This document shows, in pieces, positions 11,664 to 21,757 of a stretch of DNA of 64,000 nucleotides. The position numbers and the translations under genes are program-made. A model generated the notes under the pieces. It was not told the DNA's origin. It made no database searches and saw only the letters and a list, made by a program, of their open reading frames with translations. Position 1 is the stretch's first letter, and each line of letters begins with the position of its first letter. The DNA lies in the NCBI RefSeq assembly GCF_027474825.1, contig NZ_CP107030.1, positions 985,001 through 1,049,000 on the forward strand, given 5' to 3'. This stretch comes from Maribacter halichondriae (GTDB taxonomy: Bacteria > Bacteroidota > Bacteroidia > Flavobacteriales > Flavobacteriaceae).

Positions 11664-14584
11664 ATGCGGCGTATTATCCTTTTATTTTTACTGTTCTGTT
11701 TTCAAGGCGTACATGCGCAAAGCAATCACTTCAAAGACTCAGTAACAATTTCTGAGTTTAAAAAAAGGTAATTCTGCATATCAACCCGAAACCTGATAGT
11801 GCTCTTTTTTACATCAAGAAGAGTTTTGAAGTTGTGAAAACCAGTAATTATCAAAGAGGGTTGGCCGACACCGAATATCTACTGGCGCAGTACTACAAAA
11901 GAACCCAAAAAATCGACTCGGCCCTTGTTTATTTTGAAAGTTCGGCAAAACGAGCTGAGCAAGAGAACTACAATATTGGTGCTGCAATAGCCTATAATGG
12001 TCTATGTAGAAATCTGTACCTGCTGGCAAAATATGAGGATGCAGAAAGTGCCTGTAAAAAAGCGCTCGAAAACATAAAGTCTGAAAGTGATATCGAATAT
12101 ATGACAAAGGCAGACACCTATACTGCCTTAGGAACCATCTACTCACGTCAAGATTTAATTGAAAAAGCTCAGGAAAATTTCCTCAAGGTAGATTCGATGC
12201 ATTTTCTGAGGCCCTTACGCCCAGATGTAATTGCTGCAGCCTATCAGAATTTAGGAGGCATACATTTAAAGTTTGATGATGTGACCCTGGCGGAATCATA
12301 TTATAAGAAGGCCAATGATCAATTTAAAAAATTACCTGTTGCCGCGGCTGAATTCTACATGAGCAGCAACAATGTGGAATTGGGAAAACTTTTTTTACAA
12401 AGGGAGAGCTTGATAAGGCAGATAGTATATTGACAAAATCACATGAATTTTTCAAAAGATCAAAGATCTAACAACGGCGTCGGAAATCGCTACTAACCTA
12501 GCCAAAATCAAGTTAGAAAAAAAACAGTTTGAAAGTGCCGAAGCTTTATTCACTGAATCTTTTGAATTTTATGAACAGTCAGAATTTAAACTTGAAGGAG
12601 CGATCAATGCCATTGAATTAGCGAAACTTTCACTACTTAGAGAAAATCCACGTAACGCCCTTTCTTGGTCTCAGAAAGCCTCCTTATCGAACAAGAGCAT
12701 TAAGAACGGTGTAATCGAGAAAGATTTGGCCTTTGTAATGGCCAAGACCTATTTTCAAATGGGCAACTACAAGAGGGCAAATGAACTAAATGAAGTAGGT
12801 TATGCAATAAAAGATTCCCTTGACCGTATTCAAAGTGCTGAAAAAATTCGAGAAATCGAAGGAAAATATCAAACGGCTCAAAGAGACAAAAAGATAAGAC
12901 TTTTAAAAGCCCAGAACGAACTGGCCCAGCAACAAAAAAAGAACCAGCAGAATTTTCTATTGGCCGGTATTGGGGTAACATCTTTGGGCCTTCTTTTCTT
13001 TTTTATTTTATACAGAAACCGCCAAAAAACTAACCAAAAGCTATTGGAAATAGATCGACTAAAAAACAACTTCTTCACCAACATCTCTCACGAATTCAGA
13101 ACACCCTTGACCCTAATATCTTCGCCCATTCAAGAAACTCTTGCAGATCCGATCTACCGAAAGAAAGGCGCAGTCATTTTGAAATGGCCGAAAGAAATAC
13201 GGGCAGACTATTATCGCTGGTCGACCAATTGTTGGAGCTTTCAAAAATCGATAGCGGTAACCGTAAAATACAATTGGAAAAAGGCAAAGCCACGCATTTG
13301 ATAGCCGCGTGGGCAGAATCGTTTTCATATCTGGCAAAGCAAAAAAATATCGACTTCGAAATCCAAATAGAAAACAAAGACAGAGAAGTCTGGTTCGACG
13401 CTGACGCCCTTGAAAAAATAACGGTCAATCTTTTGGGAAATGCGGTCAAGTATACCCCCGAAAATGGAGGCGTACGTATTTTCGCAAAGATCATAAGTGG
13501 TATTTTAGATTTCAAAATAGAGAATACCGGAGAAGGTCTTACCAAAGACCAAATCAAGACTCTTTTTGACCGCTTCTACCAAACCGACGAACAAAACGAT
13601 GGTACTGGAATTGGACTTTCACTCGTAAAAGAACTTGCCGAATTGCACAAGGGAGCAGTTACCGTAACCAGCAATAAAAATCAAAACACCATATTTAGCG
13701 TTCAACTTTGTATCGACAAGAATAAGTTTAAGAATGTCATTTTCAAGAAAGATTCCGCTTATACGGAAAAAGTGCTTCAACCCGTTATAAATGATTCTTT
13801 TAGTGAAGTTGAGCCAACAATAGATGAAAATCTACCGATTCTATTGATTGTCGAAGATAATGTGGATGTACGTAACCTATTGGCCGATACCTTTCGAAAA
13901 GCATACCAAATTATTTCAGCATCGAATGGTGAAGAAGGTGTCGTAAAGGCCATCGAAAAAATACCTGATTTGATTATCTCCGACATTATGATGCCCATTA
14001 AAGATGGTATTCAATTGACAAAACAATTGAAAGAAGATGAACGTACCAGTCATATTCCAATTATTTTATTAACCGCGAAGGCAGGCGACGAAAATGAGCT
14101 TTCAGGCATCGAAGTGGGAGCCGATGATTATATTACCAAACCCTTCAATCAAAAAATACTAAAATCAAAGGTGACTTCTTTGATCGACCTTAGAAGAGAA
14201 CTACGATCTCGATACAGCCAAGAGGTCATTTTAAAACCTAGGGATATTGCCATTACGTCGACCGACGAACGGTTCTTAGAAAAGTTACAGAGCGTTTTGG
14301 ATGAAAAACTCATAGATCCTTCTTTCAGTGTTGAAAACTTCAGTGCCGCCGTTCATATGAGCCGTATGCAATTGCACCGAAAATTAAAGGCGTTGACCGG
14401 TCTTTCTACATCAGAATTTATTCGATCGCAACGTTTGAAATTGGCGGCCCAGATACTGAAAAAATCAGATGTGAGCATTTCTGAAGTTGGCTATAGTGTT
14501 GGTTTCAACGATCATGCCTATTTCAGTAAATGTTTTAAGGAAACTTACAATTGTACCCCTTCCGACTTTGCAATGAATAAATAA
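11664..14584 (+). pseudogene. TPR hybrid histidine kinase / AraC response regulator, four frameshifts
   Basis: A one-protein two-component system. Order: signal peptide (MRRIILLFLLFCFQGVHAQ), a TPR region, a membrane span (FLLAGIGVTSLGLLFFFILY), HisKA with the phosphoacceptor in NISHEFRTPLTLI, HATPase_c (ENTGEGL, GTGIGLSLVKEL), a receiver domain (IVEDN, phospho-Asp in ISDIMMP, Lys in ITKPF) and a C-terminal AraC helix-turn-helix (MSRMQLHRKLKALTG; VGYSVGFNDHAYFSKCFK). The reading frame breaks at A7 11760-11766, T7 12390-12396, T5 12448-12452 and GG 13167-13168; one extra base at each gives a continuous protein of about 974 residues. Every domain is conserved, so I favour sequencing errors over decay. 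It may sense a periplasmic signal and regulate nearby genes. Confidence 0.85.
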
Positions 14585-14734
14585 TTGCTGTCGAAAACGT
14601 TGTTTTTAAAGGTCTTTCCGAGTGTGTTACATGGCTCATAGTTCTTGTTACATATTTCATAGTACTTCCTAAACTAGTCCGTTACATTCGCATTGTAAAG
14701 AGATAGACCATGGTTCGTCTCTATGTCAAGATAA

Positions 14735-14893
14735 ATGATGATGACGGCTAAAAAAAGTAAAATGGAAGGTTCGCTTGACAGTTTCCCCGAAAATCAAATT
14801 TACCTAAATATCGACCAGCTAAAAGATGGCACCTATGTATTGAAAATCATGAAGAACAATAAGGTCATTAAAAAAACCACATTTAAAAAATAG
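14735..14893 (+). CDS. small protein of 52 residues, function unknown
   Basis: An open frame starting MMMTAKKSKMEG and ending KNNKVIKKTTFKK, between the hybrid kinase and the lipoprotein gene at 15047. The part from QIYLNIDQLKDGTYVLKI on resembles a single two-strand unit of the kind seen in T9SS C-terminal signals (an NGxYxLKI-like pattern and a basic end), but there is no signal peptide and no large partner domain. The start could be any of the first three ATGs or the ATG at codon 10. Support is the clean frame, codon use like neighbours and position. Confidence 0.55.
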   Translation: MMMTAKKSKMEGSLDSFPENQIYLNIDQLKDGTYVLKIMKNNKVIKKTTFKK

Positions 14894-15046
14894 AGATCAA
14901 TACATATGAAAAATGGATTTTTTAACGCTCAATTCAATAGCTCACATACATATAAATTGAACTCTATTTATGGTACCCTTCTTTAAATCTAAACGTTAGT
15001 CTGGAGCAGGACAAACACTATTAAATAATTAATTAAACCCAATATT

Positions 15047-15652
15047 ATGAAAGCAAAAATTATGATTCTGATGGTCTCACTAATAGGACTATCCTCATGT
15101 ATCAAAGACTACCACGGCAGTGGACCCAAAGAAATCGAGTTTACCGAAAAAAATTACCTCTATGAAGGTCATCTATATCAAGTTTATATTGATGGGGAAA
15201 TAGAGGCTTTAAACATTGAGATCCAAGTTTTGAAAGATAAAATTGCCAACGATCTTGGGGATGAAAATACCGAAAAGGATCTTGCCGCTGCAGCCGAGAG
15301 GCGAGACGGTCTTGAAGATGATTTGAAAAGTATCTTTTCATTGGAACAAGTGGGCATCCGCATTCCACCGCCACCGCCGCCATGCCCAATACCGAACAAC
15401 TGTGACTTCTCAGGATTGGAATACGTATTAGCCGGTACCGGGGTCGAAAAAATTCGGATTCTGTTTTTCAATGAAGGTGGAGATGTAGTTGGTGGCGGCA
15501 CCATCGATGAATTGAGCCCGCTGCCTGGTGCCGAGGGTCAAATCAATTACAGTAATCTTATGATCGGTGATCAAAATAGTCCCGTTTCAGCCATTCAAGT
15601 TCAAGTCTTTAATTCCGATGGGGTCGAAGAAAGAAACTATACCGTTAAATAA
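15047..15652 (+). CDS. lipoprotein, function unknown
   Basis: A 201-residue protein with a lipoprotein signal (MILMVSLIGLSSCIKDYHG). It has a helical segment of about residues 60-100 with heptad-like charge (IEALNIEIQVLKDKI...), then a Pro run PPPPPPCPIPNNC in which two Cys could pair, then a beta-rich end. It lies 89 bases before the TPR-CHAT gene on the same strand, so the two may be co-transcribed. I do not recognise the family. Confidence 0.7.
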   Translation: MKAKIMILMVSLIGLSSCIKDYHGSGPKEIEFTEKNYLYEGHLYQVYIDGEIEALNIEIQVLKDKIANDLGDENTEKDLAAAAERRDGLEDDLKSIFSLEQVGIRIPPPPPPCPIPNNCDFSGLEYVLAGTGVEKIRILFFNEGGDVVGGGTIDELSPLPGAEGQINYSNLMIGDQNSPVSAIQVQVFNSDGVEERNYTVK

Positions 15653-15741
15653 AAAACGAAGTGTTTGAGTATCTTACGGGTAACTTAGAGGAATTGTTGA
15701 AGTAAAACCGACATACTAATTCACCTACCGAAAAATCCAAG

Positions 15742-18515
15742 TTGCCCTGTATGGTACTACGTATTATCGTCATATCCCTTCTTTGCTTTTCTGCCACCAC
15801 GTATGGTCAAGATGCTGAGTATGAAAATCAGATCGACATACTTCTGGGGAAGGGATATGCACATTACGGGGTTCAGAAAGACTCTGGGCAATACTATTTT
15901 AAAAAAATCGAGAATTTGGCGTGGGCCGAAAAAGACACTCTGACCCTGCTCGATATCCTAATTACCTCTAACCGTCATTTGGGCTATTTCTATGACCTGA
16001 GCACCATTAGGGAAAACTTATCTAAGATCGATAAGATTTCTGACCCCAAATCCAGTTTTTGGCAAAACCTTGAAGATTCACTTTTATATCGTAATTCGAT
16101 TCGGGCCGATAAGGGTAACTTTTACTTTAAGTTAGGCAACAAAGGTAGGGCAAAGTCGTACTTCAACCACATAAAGAACTCGTATCAGAATCAACCGCCC
16201 GAATCACTTACACCAGATCATTTTCTTTTATTATCCAATTCGATGAGCTTTTTGGCCAAGACCTACCACTTGGAAGATAAGTTCAATCTGGCAAAAGATT
16301 ACTACGAACAAACCATAAACTTAGTAAAGACGGTAACACCTGAAAATCTAAATAATCTATACATCAACTATGCTCTTTTGGCAGAAGTTCTAACCGATCA
16401 AGGCGATTATGAACAGGCCAACTCATATTTACGAACTACCCTTAAAGATGCCCTGGAACAAAACAATAATCCGAATAGAATCATTAGTGTTACCCATCAT
16501 TTGGCCGAAAACTATTTATTACTTTCCAAAAAGGATAGTGCGCGCCATTATCTTGCAGTAATGGCAAACCATTTAGACAGAAGCCCAACTTTTAAGCAAC
16601 TATATCACCGAACAAAGGCCAGGTTTGAGTTGCAAAACAATAACGTCAAAAGTGCCCTTAGTGAGATCGATCTAGCCCTTGACACCTATCTCGATCAGAC
16701 CGGGGAACTGAATAATGAAAGGTTGGCCAATCTATATTTGGAAAAAGGAAAAATACTAATTCTTGCAAGGGATTTTCAAAACGCCCTCAAAGCTGCCGAT
16801 AAAGGACTTGAATTACCATCCAGTAAATTTGGCACTGCCTATCTAGATTTAATGGCCTTAAAAACAGGCACATTGCTTAGTTTAGAAAAATTCAATGAGG
16901 TCGGTACTTCGGCATTTTTGGCAGTTAGCATGTTAGATAGCCTTAAAGCTGACTATCAGTATAGTTCCGATAAAATCGATCTTATTGAAAAGACCTTTCC
17001 TTTATTCGAATCGGCCCTAGAAGCTAACTATTCTAGTTTTAAAAAAGGGGCAACGACGAACATTTAGATAGGGCTTTCTTCTTTATGGAAAAGAGCAAGT
17101 CTGTATTGTTGTTAGAAGCCCTTATGTCGGCCAAAGCCGAGCGATTTGCTCAAGTACCAGATTCGTTGTTGGAAAAAGAGCGCCTACTACGTTCGGAAAT
17201 TACCTCATTGGAAAAAGAGTTAATAAAAAATACAAATGAAAAGGAGAAGCTTAAAAGTGACATCTTTCTTTTAAAGGAGCAGCAAGCCGGCCTTATGAAA
17301 TTTGTGTCCGCAAATTATCCCGACTACTATAGCTTGAGGTACGGTGCGAACGTAACCGACCCGAATTCTTTTTCCAAAGAACTTGACCCAGACGAGTTGA
17401 TGATAAGTTACTTCTATGGAAATCAAGCTATCTACGCCCTCTCCATAAGCCAACAGTCAAAAAATTTGATTAAAATACCTCTCGACAAGGCACTCGAAAA
17501 TAAAATCAAAGAAGTACATGAAATGCTTTCAGATTCGAAATCGGACATAAGCGACTTGTCAAATTTAACATACGAACTCTATGGTATATTAATAGCGCCT
17601 TTGCTTTCTTCACCCGAAACCTCAAAATTGACACTGATTACCGACGGGCTTCTTAGTTATCTTCCTTTTTCTGCTTTAAATACGGATTCGAACGGATTGA
17701 CCTATCTGGTCGAAAATTATGCTATAAGTTATGCCAATTCTGCCACATTATTAAAACAATTAAATGAGCGAGAACCCGCCAGTGAATCTCAAATGCTTGC
17801 GTTTGCCCCGAGCTTTGATGGCAAGACGGAGGTCAGCTTAGATCGTTCTAAATTACTGCCTTTGCCCCATAACAAAAAGGAAGTCGCACAAATATCGAAG
17901 TCTTTCGATGGTCGTTCTTTTGTAGATAAAGAGGCATCCCTCGATCGCTTCAGGTCAGAGGCTAAGGGTTTTACTATTTTACATTTGGCGACACATGCCA
18001 TCTTTGATGACAGCACGCCGGAATACTCCTATTTAGCATTTGCGCAAGTCGACCAACCTATTGATGAAAGTATTTTGTTCGTCGCTGACTTGTACAACCT
18101 AAGAACAGACGTGGACCTAGTAACTCTCAGCGCATGTGAAACTGGTATAGGCGAATTGAAGCGAGGTGAAGGGTTTCTAAGTTTGGCCCGAGGATTTTTC
18201 TACAGTGGGGCCGCAAGCATCGCCAGTACCCTCTGGAAAGTCAATGATGCCTCCTCGACCCAGCTGATGGATTCGTTCTATAAAAATCTAGCGGAGGGAA
18301 AAACAAAAGATCAGGCATTGCAAAAGGCAAAAAAAACATTCATAAAAGACAACAGTCAGAATGCACTCGCCCACCCATATTATTGGTCAGGATTTGTTAT
18401 TTCGGGAAATACATCACCCCTAATATCTTCAAATATATGGTCATGGCTTATTTTAGGAATTGTAGGCTTATCAATTTTACTCGGACTTTACTTTTTGAAG
18501 AAAAGAAAAAGCTAG
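15742..18515 (+). CDS. periplasmic, membrane-anchored TPR-CHAT protease-like protein, one frameshift
   Basis: CHAT is a caspase-like cysteine protease fold. The N-terminus is a signal peptide (VLRIIVISLLCFSATTYGQ), followed by about 400 residues of TPR helices, a helical linker (FFFMEKSKSVLLLEA), and the CHAT domain. The catalytic dyad is visible: His in LHLATHA (17994-17996) and Cys in LSACETG (18135-18137), with the typical GFLSLARGFFYSGA following. A single span (WLILGIVGLSILLGLYFL) and KKRKS close it, so TPR and protease face the periplasm. Two frames, 15742-17067 and 17085-18515, join with one extra base in the AAAAAAGGGG stretch at 17041-17050, giving about 924 residues. The gene ends tail-to-tail, overlapping the stop codon of the anti-sigma candidate. 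The start could be the ATG at 15751. Confidence 0.85.
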
Positions 18516-19246
18516 TCTAGCTCTTTTAAGAGTTCCTCCGCTTTTGACCTGTTATAATCGTAGTTTTCAATATGATGCTCGAGAACGGCAATGGCATTTT
18601 TCTTGTCTTCCTCTTTTAGGTAGGCCAATGCCAGGTACCAATTTGCTTCCGCCTTGAACTCGTCATCCGTTTCAATGACTTTGTTAAAAAGGGCAATAGC
18701 GTCCCTGTTTTTGTCAAGATTCAAGTAGGTTTGGGCCAGATAGAAATTACTATGTTCTATGCTTCCCTTATCTTCCGAAGAAAGAAAAATTTTGGCGGCC
18801 AATTCATAATCACCCGATTCATAGGCTGCAAAAGCATCCCTTTCCAAAGATTGAACAGTATCGCTCCTTGTAATCGTGTAAACCGTATTCGGATATTCTT
18901 GAAAGTTCGATTCGTACAGATCATTATAATTGGGTCCAGAGAGGCTATTATAAACAATCCATCCTAAAGCTGCTAACAAGGTAATTGAAGCTGCAATGGA
19001 CCATTTTTGGTAGTTGGGCTTCAATCTTCTTACCGGGGCCGATTGCGAAATATCCTTCTCGAAACCGACCAACCTTTGCTTTAAATCTTTAGTCTCTTTG
19101 TCTCGGATTGCATTTTGTATATCGCTTTCGAAATCGAACTGTTTCTTAAAATCTGGATCGGTTACCAACAGCTCGTCGAACCGCTGCTTCTGCTCGGCAG
19201 TGAGCTCCTTTGAGAAATATAGATATAGTAACTGCTCCTTTTCCAT
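18512..19246 (-). CDS. membrane TPR protein, probable anti-sigma factor
   Basis: A 244-residue protein coded directly after the ECF sigma gene: the sigma stop is at 19251 and this ATG at 19246, so translation is probably coupled (a GTG at 19249 is an alternative). Residues 1-80 are a charged helical cytoplasmic domain with an anti-sigma-like start (LYLYFSKELTAEQKQRFDELL). One span follows (WSIAASITLLAALGWIVYNSL), then a periplasmic part with about three TPR units (YESGDYELAAKIF, YLNLDKNRDAIALF, YLKEEDKKNAIAVL). The topology and operon fit an anti-sigma factor that receives a periplasmic signal, but the family-level match is inferred, not searched. Confidence 0.75.
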   Translation of the reverse strand: MEKEQLLYLYFSKELTAEQKQRFDELLVTDPDFKKQFDFESDIQNAIRDKETKDLKQRLVGFEKDISQSAPVRRLKPNYQKWSIAASITLLAALGWIVYNSLSGPNYNDLYESNFQEYPNTVYTITRSDTVQSLERDAFAAYESGDYELAAKIFLSSEDKGSIEHSNFYLAQTYLNLDKNRDAIALFNKVIETDDEFKAEANWYLALAYLKEEDKKNAIAVLEHHIENYDYNRSKAEELLKELD

Positions 19247-19250
19247 CACA

Positions 19251-19817
19251 CTATATATTTTCTTTTATCCGTTCCCTTAATGTCTTCATACAACGCGATT
19301 TTGCCGCTTTCACCACATTCTCGTTGTTGTAGTTCTCGGCTTCCATGATTTCTTTGATCGTGTAGCCACGATAGTAAAAAAGTGTCAATAGTTCTTGACA
19401 TTTTTTACCGAGAGTCGTGAAATACTTCTGCAACAATTGTTGCTCGGCAGTTAACGCCGGCTTCTCTATTTCTAGAGTACTGACCAACTCATCGGCTTCT
19501 CCGACCATTGAAAGGTCATAATTGCCACTTACCTTCTTTTTGTTTTTTCTCATCTGATCGAAAATCAAATATTTTCCAATTCCGAAAAGATAGGTGGAAA
19601 TACTACTTGTAAAGCGCTCTATCTTTCCGCTCATAACATTGTCGTAAAAAATAACATAGGCATCTTGGTAAATATCAACGTTTTCTTCATCGGTGAGGTT
19701 ATATCGCCTAGCGAAGTTCAAGAACTTTCCCCTGTTCTCTTCGTACACTCTTCTTAGGACGTTCTCAGAACCTTGTCTTAATTCTTCGAGTGTAAATTCT
19801 ACCTGTGCATTTTCCAT
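19251..19817 (-). CDS. ECF-family RNA polymerase sigma factor
   Basis: A 188-residue sigma-70 family protein with region 2 (FLNFARRYNLTDEENVDIYQDAYVIFY, then YLFGIGKYLIFDQMRK) and region 4 (LGKKCQELLTLFYYRGYTIKEI, then NVVKAAKSRCMKTLRERI), and no region 1 or 3, as in ECF sigmas. It heads a two-gene operon with the anti-sigma candidate and is divergent from a beta-propeller lipoprotein gene. Its own upstream region carries the same motif found before the lipoprotein genes, placed so close that it abuts the annotated start codon, suggesting autoregulation. Confidence 0.92.
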   Translation of the reverse strand: MENAQVEFTLEELRQGSENVLRRVYEENRGKFLNFARRYNLTDEENVDIYQDAYVIFYDNVMSGKIERFTSSISTYLFGIGKYLIFDQMRKNKKKVSGNYDLSMVGEADELVSTLEIEKPALTAEQQLLQKYFTTLGKKCQELLTLFYYRGYTIKEIMEAENYNNENVVKAAKSRCMKTLRERIKENI

Positions 19818-19846
19818 TTAATGCCGTTCTAACAAAAAGGTTAACA
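19817..19846 (-). promoter_or_regulatory. ECF-type promoter of the sigma factor gene (autoregulation)
   Basis: Minus strand: TGTTAACCTT (19837-19846), 13 bases, CATTAA at 19818-19823. It matches the lipoprotein promoters exactly in spacing. The -10 part runs directly into the ATG at 19817, so a transcript would start inside or at the first codons. Confidence 0.7.
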
Positions 19847-20011
19847 TGTGGTTACAGCTAATTTAACATTTTTTGTACGCCTATATCGGTCAATTCCGCG
19901 ATAAATCAAACGGAATCAAGTGTTTGTAGTAATTCGATTACAAATAACTTTTGTCAGGTTTCCTTTGAAAGCCGTTTCCTTATCCTTTTTCAAGAAATAA
20001 AATGAGTTTCC

Positions 20012-20040
20012 TGTTAACCTATTAGCATCTCCTCCATAAA
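20012..20040 (+). promoter_or_regulatory. ECF-type promoter of lipoprotein gene 20066
   Basis: TGTTAACCTA (20012-20021), 13 bases, CATAAA (20035-20040), continuing AAGGAAA. The start codon is 26 bases further on. Confidence 0.75.
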
Positions 20041-20065
20041 AAGGAAACAATAAAATAAGGAAGTC

Positions 20066-21115
20066 ATGAAAACGATAAAAGTACTATTACCCATGTTCAT
20101 ACTCATTGGCCTAAGTGCCTGCGAAAAAGAAAATCTCTTCGATTTCGGGGCACAGGGCTTAATCGAAAATCCCATTCCGAGTCCTTTACCACAAGAAGAT
20201 TTGCTTCCAGAAGATTTTGTAAACCTTACGTTCACGGTTCGTAGCCAAGAGGATCAAATGGGAAAGTTTGCAGAGAACGCTATGGTAGAATTCAATGGAA
20301 AAATCTGGTCGATTGGAGGCAAAAATGAACATTCGGCAGGCACCTCATTGAACGCTGTATGGGCCAGTGATAATGGCGAGCATTGGTACTCTGTCACCAG
20401 TGGGCTTTTTGATGAACGAAGTGCCCATACCCTGACCGTATTCGATAATAAAATGTGGCTGATCGGTGGAGTTAACAATTCAGGTCGCCACCTTTCAAAT
20501 GTCTGGTATTCAGAAGACGGATCTACATGGGTATTGGCAACCGATACACCTGCCTTTGGTAGTGCCGCCTATCACAACACCATTGTTTTTAACGGAAAGT
20601 TGTTCCTCATCGGCGATGCCTCAGGAGGCTATATAAAGGTGTGGTCATCGGTAGATGGAATTGAATGGGAGGAAGAAAATTCCATGGCCTTTTCAAGTAG
20701 GGAGAATTTTAGAACAGTGGTTTTCAATAATATCATTTATGTAATTGGAGGTAACTATACCTCAATATCCTTCAATGAGATTTGGGCCAGTAATGATGGA
20801 ACCGAATGGTCGCAGGTAACACCATCTGGCACTATTTTTTCCGCACGTTTTGCACATACGGTGACCGTACACGAGGGGCGGGTATGGGTAGTTGGCGGTA
20901 GCAATGTTTCGCCCTCAGATTTCGTACTTGACTTTTGGTATTCAGATGATATGGTCGAATGGATCGAGTATTCCGGAGCCCTTCCATCCACCGAGGGTCT
21001 TGCTAATCATGCAGCGCTCAGTTACAACGGTGAAATATGGTTGTTCGGTGGATATCAAGATGAAGGGTCAGCAATACGAATGATAGGGTCGATTCGAAGT
21101 ATCCATGCCGATTAA
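20066..21115 (+). CDS. surface lipoprotein with Kelch-like beta-propeller
   Basis: A 349-residue lipoprotein: signal and lipobox MFILIGLSACEKEN, with Lys-Glu after the Cys as in Bacteroidota surface-export signals. The body has about five to six repeats of the type 'VEFNGKIWSIGG... VWASDNGEHW', 'VFDNKMWLIGG... VWYSEDGSTW', 'VFNNIIYVIGG... IWASNDGTEW', which is the Kelch/galactose-oxidase blade pattern. Such propellers bind ligands or partners; no catalytic residues can be claimed. It is divergent from the sigma gene and under an ECF-type promoter. A paralogue lies at 27337. Confidence 0.85.
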   Translation: MKTIKVLLPMFILIGLSACEKENLFDFGAQGLIENPIPSPLPQEDLLPEDFVNLTFTVRSQEDQMGKFAENAMVEFNGKIWSIGGKNEHSAGTSLNAVWASDNGEHWYSVTSGLFDERSAHTLTVFDNKMWLIGGVNNSGRHLSNVWYSEDGSTWVLATDTPAFGSAAYHNTIVFNGKLFLIGDASGGYIKVWSSVDGIEWEEENSMAFSSRENFRTVVFNNIIYVIGGNYTSISFNEIWASNDGTEWSQVTPSGTIFSARFAHTVTVHEGRVWVVGGSNVSPSDFVLDFWYSDDMVEWIEYSGALPSTEGLANHAALSYNGEIWLFGGYQDEGSAIRMIGSIRSIHAD

Positions 21116-21192
21116 TCGCTTTTATAAGCTTTCAATATTAAAAACTCAAAAATTTTCAATCTGATATCTACATGGTCATTTAGTATAAGAGA

Positions 21193-21222
21193 CTGTGCCC
21201 ATCAAATTGGGCACAGCTTTTT
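21193..21222 (+). terminator. rho-independent terminator
   Basis: CTGTGCCC, loop ATCAAATT, GGGCACAG and a T run. It ends the 20066 transcript and is followed after about 60 bases by the next ECF-type promoter. Confidence 0.85.
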
Positions 21223-21281
21223 CATTAAAGGGCCCTATCTCTTTCTTCTAAAAATCATGATTTCTAAAAAATACCCTTTGA

Positions 21282-21310
21282 TGTTAACCTTTTATCTATC
21301 CAACCATAAA
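21282..21310 (+). promoter_or_regulatory. ECF-type promoter of the 21336 operon
   Basis: TGTTAACCTT (21282-21291), 13 bases, CATAAA (21305-21310). It begins 46 bases after an in-frame upstream ATG at 21257 of another frame; that frame is not a gene. Confidence 0.75.
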
Positions 21311-21335
21311 GAAGTAACAATTAAAAAGGATAATT

Positions 21336-21737
21336 ATGAAAGCAATAACAACATTACTGATCATTTGCCTTGTAGGATGTATTACCGCCTGTCAGGGTCA
21401 GACAACAAAAGAATCGTCAGAGAAAGAAACTCTAAAAACAACGGGGGAGAAAGATAGCAGCAAACAAATGAACTTGCTCGACGAACAGGTGAAAATGTAC
21501 GGCTCGGTTTTCGAGCTGGCCGGTGCAGGTGAAGACAATCCATTGAGCCAGGCCGAAAACTATGGCGAGCTAATCGAAAAAATGGATTTGCCCGAAGAAC
21601 AAAAAGTAACGCAACGCGAGCATTACAAAGTGTATGACCTAAGTCTTGACCCTACCAAAAAAGATTCATTGAAAATCATGGTCGGCAAAATGTTGGAAAA
21701 CGCAATGGAAAAGAGTCAAACCGACCCTGATAATTAA
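21336..21737 (+). CDS. small acidic lipoprotein, function unknown
   Basis: A 133-residue lipoprotein with signal LLIICLVGCITACQGQ. The first part after the Cys is rich in Lys, Ser, Thr and Glu; the rest is helical. Unlike the other lipoproteins of this run it lacks the Lys-acidic pair after the Cys, so it may stay in the periplasm. It is the first of two genes, 20 bases ahead of the next. Family not recognised. Confidence 0.75.
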   Translation: MKAITTLLIICLVGCITACQGQTTKESSEKETLKTTGEKDSSKQMNLLDEQVKMYGSVFELAGAGEDNPLSQAENYGELIEKMDLPEEQKVTQREHYKVYDLSLDPTKKDSLKIMVGKMLENAMEKSQTDPDN

Positions 21738-21757
21738 TTCACTTTAATAAATAAATT

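Noticed and set aside
11664-14584. Three or more separate genes (TPR protein, kinase, regulator)
   Set aside because: The pieces join at single-base homopolymer shifts into the standard architecture of one hybrid kinase.
15742-18515. Link of the CHAT protein to a CRISPR type III-E system
   Set aside because: No CRISPR repeats, Cas proteins or gRAMP gene occur in the window; only the protease-sigma logic is comparable.
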